In this document: piece after piece, positions 16,416-17,553 of the stretch
Layout of the letters: each line of letters begins with the position of its first letter
Position numbering within the stretch: position 1 is the first letter of the stretch
NCBI GenBank assembly: GCA_009733575.1
Contig: ML770147.1
Coordinates: forward strand, 1-17,553
Direction of reading: 5' to 3'
DNA from: Gymnopus androsaceus JB14
Lineage: Eukaryota; Basidiomycota; Agaricomycetes; Agaricales; Omphalotaceae
Length of the DNA: 17,553 nucleotides
Position numbers and translations under genes: made by a program
The notes under the pieces: model-generated
Told to the model about the DNA's origin: nothing
The model's input: the letters and a program-made list of their open reading frames with translations, nothing else
Database searches by the model: none

Positions 16416-17553
16416 TGCCACTCACCGACGAACTCAGGAATCAACGGGAAATTCCAACACGAGTCATTCAGGCCGACTAACGCGGAAACCTTCACGGCAA
16501 ACATCTCCGGCACACTCCATCTGGGACTTCCAACATTCGAACAAGAAATAAGAATGTTAAAGCTCCCCAACACCCTTCTATGTCCAGACACTCCCAACAC
16601 ACTCGTATCACTGGGAAAACTCGACGATGATGGTTACGCCATCCACACCGCAAATGGTAAAATGACGATCAGAGATCGCCAGGGGAATCTCGTGGGAATT
16701 ATCCCAAAGATTAACGGACTATACCAGATCCCATCACGGGAACACGCTTATTCGACTAAGATCGGCAGATTGGTATCTCTTTACGAGGCACATTGCTATC
16801 TTAGGTCACCTCAACTATGCTTACGTGAAGCATATGTTCCGAGACAACCAGGTTCGTGGAATCGGATTGGATCCAAAACAAATGGACGAACCAGAATGCC
16901 GCGCTTGTATGCTTGGGAAAGCATCCAGGTATCCTATCGCTCAGGTGCGATCATCTCCACGTGCGGAGAATTTTGGAGACGTCTTCCACATGGACGTGTG
17001 GGGACCATCACAAGTCAGGACGGTAAACCATTGCACTTACACGCTGACTCTAGTTGACGAAGCAACTGACTGGTTGGAGGAACCCCAAATGAAGTCGAAG
17101 GACGAGTCATTCGCACAGTACGTGGTTCTCCAAACAGGTCTCCAAACTCAATACGGCACAACTGTTAAAGTTCTCCACTCTGATCGAGGGGGAGAATTTC
17201 TCAGTAACGAATTCACGGCATATCTGGAACGCATTGGGACACGACGACATCTCACGGTACACGACACCCCGGAACACAATGGTATAGCGGAACGCGCACA
17301 TCGAACGTTGCTCAACGCAGTTCGAAGTCTTTTGATCTCATCAGGACTCCCAAAATGGCTTTGGGGATTCATGATGAAATACGCAGTATATGTTTGGAAC
17401 AGAACGCTGAAGAAGGCCATTGGAATGGCTACTCCATACGAGAAACGGTTTGGTATTAAACCGGACATTACTAATCTTCGAATCTTCGGCAGTATTGTTT
17501 ACGTTAAACGAGAAAAGGAACCCGGCAAATTGGAACCACAGGCCCAGGAAGGA
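16391..17553 (+). pseudogene. Copia protease and integrase, running off the window
   Basis: Protease starts with the catalytic DSGCSTHM (16391-16414) in a different frame from gag. An extra base near 16478 shifts the frame again; the next part reads NAETFTANISGTL, then LPNTLLCPDTPNTLVSLGKL and DGYAIHTANGK. A further shift near 16800 leads into the GAG-preintegrase block (ILGHLNYAYVKHMF), the zinc-binding end ECRACMLGKA and the integrase core. The core has HMDVWGP, LHSDRGGEF and PEHNGIAERAHRTLL, which give the D, D, E triad. From about 16804 to the end, 250 codons stay open, with several CGA codons intact. The last residues (IFGSIVYVKRE) are the normal end of the integrase core region, and RT should follow outside the window. 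The three frame changes make it non-functional as read. Confidence 0.92.

Noticed and set aside
1..17553. CRISPR array, bacterial operon or phage content
   Set aside because: No regularly spaced repeats and no bacterial gene organisation. Short introns and eukaryotic transposons dominate.

Overview
The window looks like a transposon-rich, gene-poor accessory region of a filamentous basidiomycete genome, probably an agaricomycete. The evidence is a relic KDZ (Kyakuja-Dileera-Zisupton) transposase with its CxC2 cysteine cluster, a 14-TM-type MFS gene cut by eight short introns (38-69 nt), Ty1/copia retroelement pieces and several miniature inverted-repeat elements. No intact host gene is certain. 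The MFS transporter comes closest, with one apparent frameshift. I could run no database search, so family names rest on motifs read by eye.

Layout. 1-757: no recognised gene. 758-1139: miniature element with TA-flanked terminal inverted repeats. 1483-3559: near-perfect inverted repeat with two 929-base arms around a 219-base spacer; the minus strand of spacer plus left arm carries the 3' part of an unrecognised intron-containing gene. 3560-4383: a second miniature element, directly abutting the palindrome. 4955-6100: 5' part of a KDZ transposase gene, three exons in one consistent frame but with six in-frame TGA codons. 6540-6770 (minus): short degraded reading frame. 7351-9144 and 13804-15435: direct repeat of 1.6-1.8 kb. 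The first copy ends 126 bases upstream of the MFS start codon, so the repeat appears to carry that gene's upstream region. 9271-11385: MFS (DHA2-like) transporter. 11590-13803: 3' half of a copia element (end of integrase, RT, RNase H, polypurine tract, LTR). 15436-17553: 5' half of a copia element (gag without its N-terminus, protease, integrase), running off the window.

Two themes tie this together. First, nearly all nonsense codons in the relics are TGA at places where arginine (CGA) is expected, which fits C-to-T decay at CpG, for example by deamination of methylated cytosine or a RIP-like process. The integrase of the downstream copia element still has many intact CGA codons and looks younger. 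Second, the second direct-repeat copy sits exactly between a copia LTR and a 5'-truncated gag, and it contributes a start codon and about 15 codons in frame to gag. That suggests template-copied filler or ectopic recombination that put a host gene's upstream region in front of a retroelement. The 929-base palindrome, whose inner edge falls on a splice acceptor and whose outer edge falls on a miniature element, is the other structurally unusual object.
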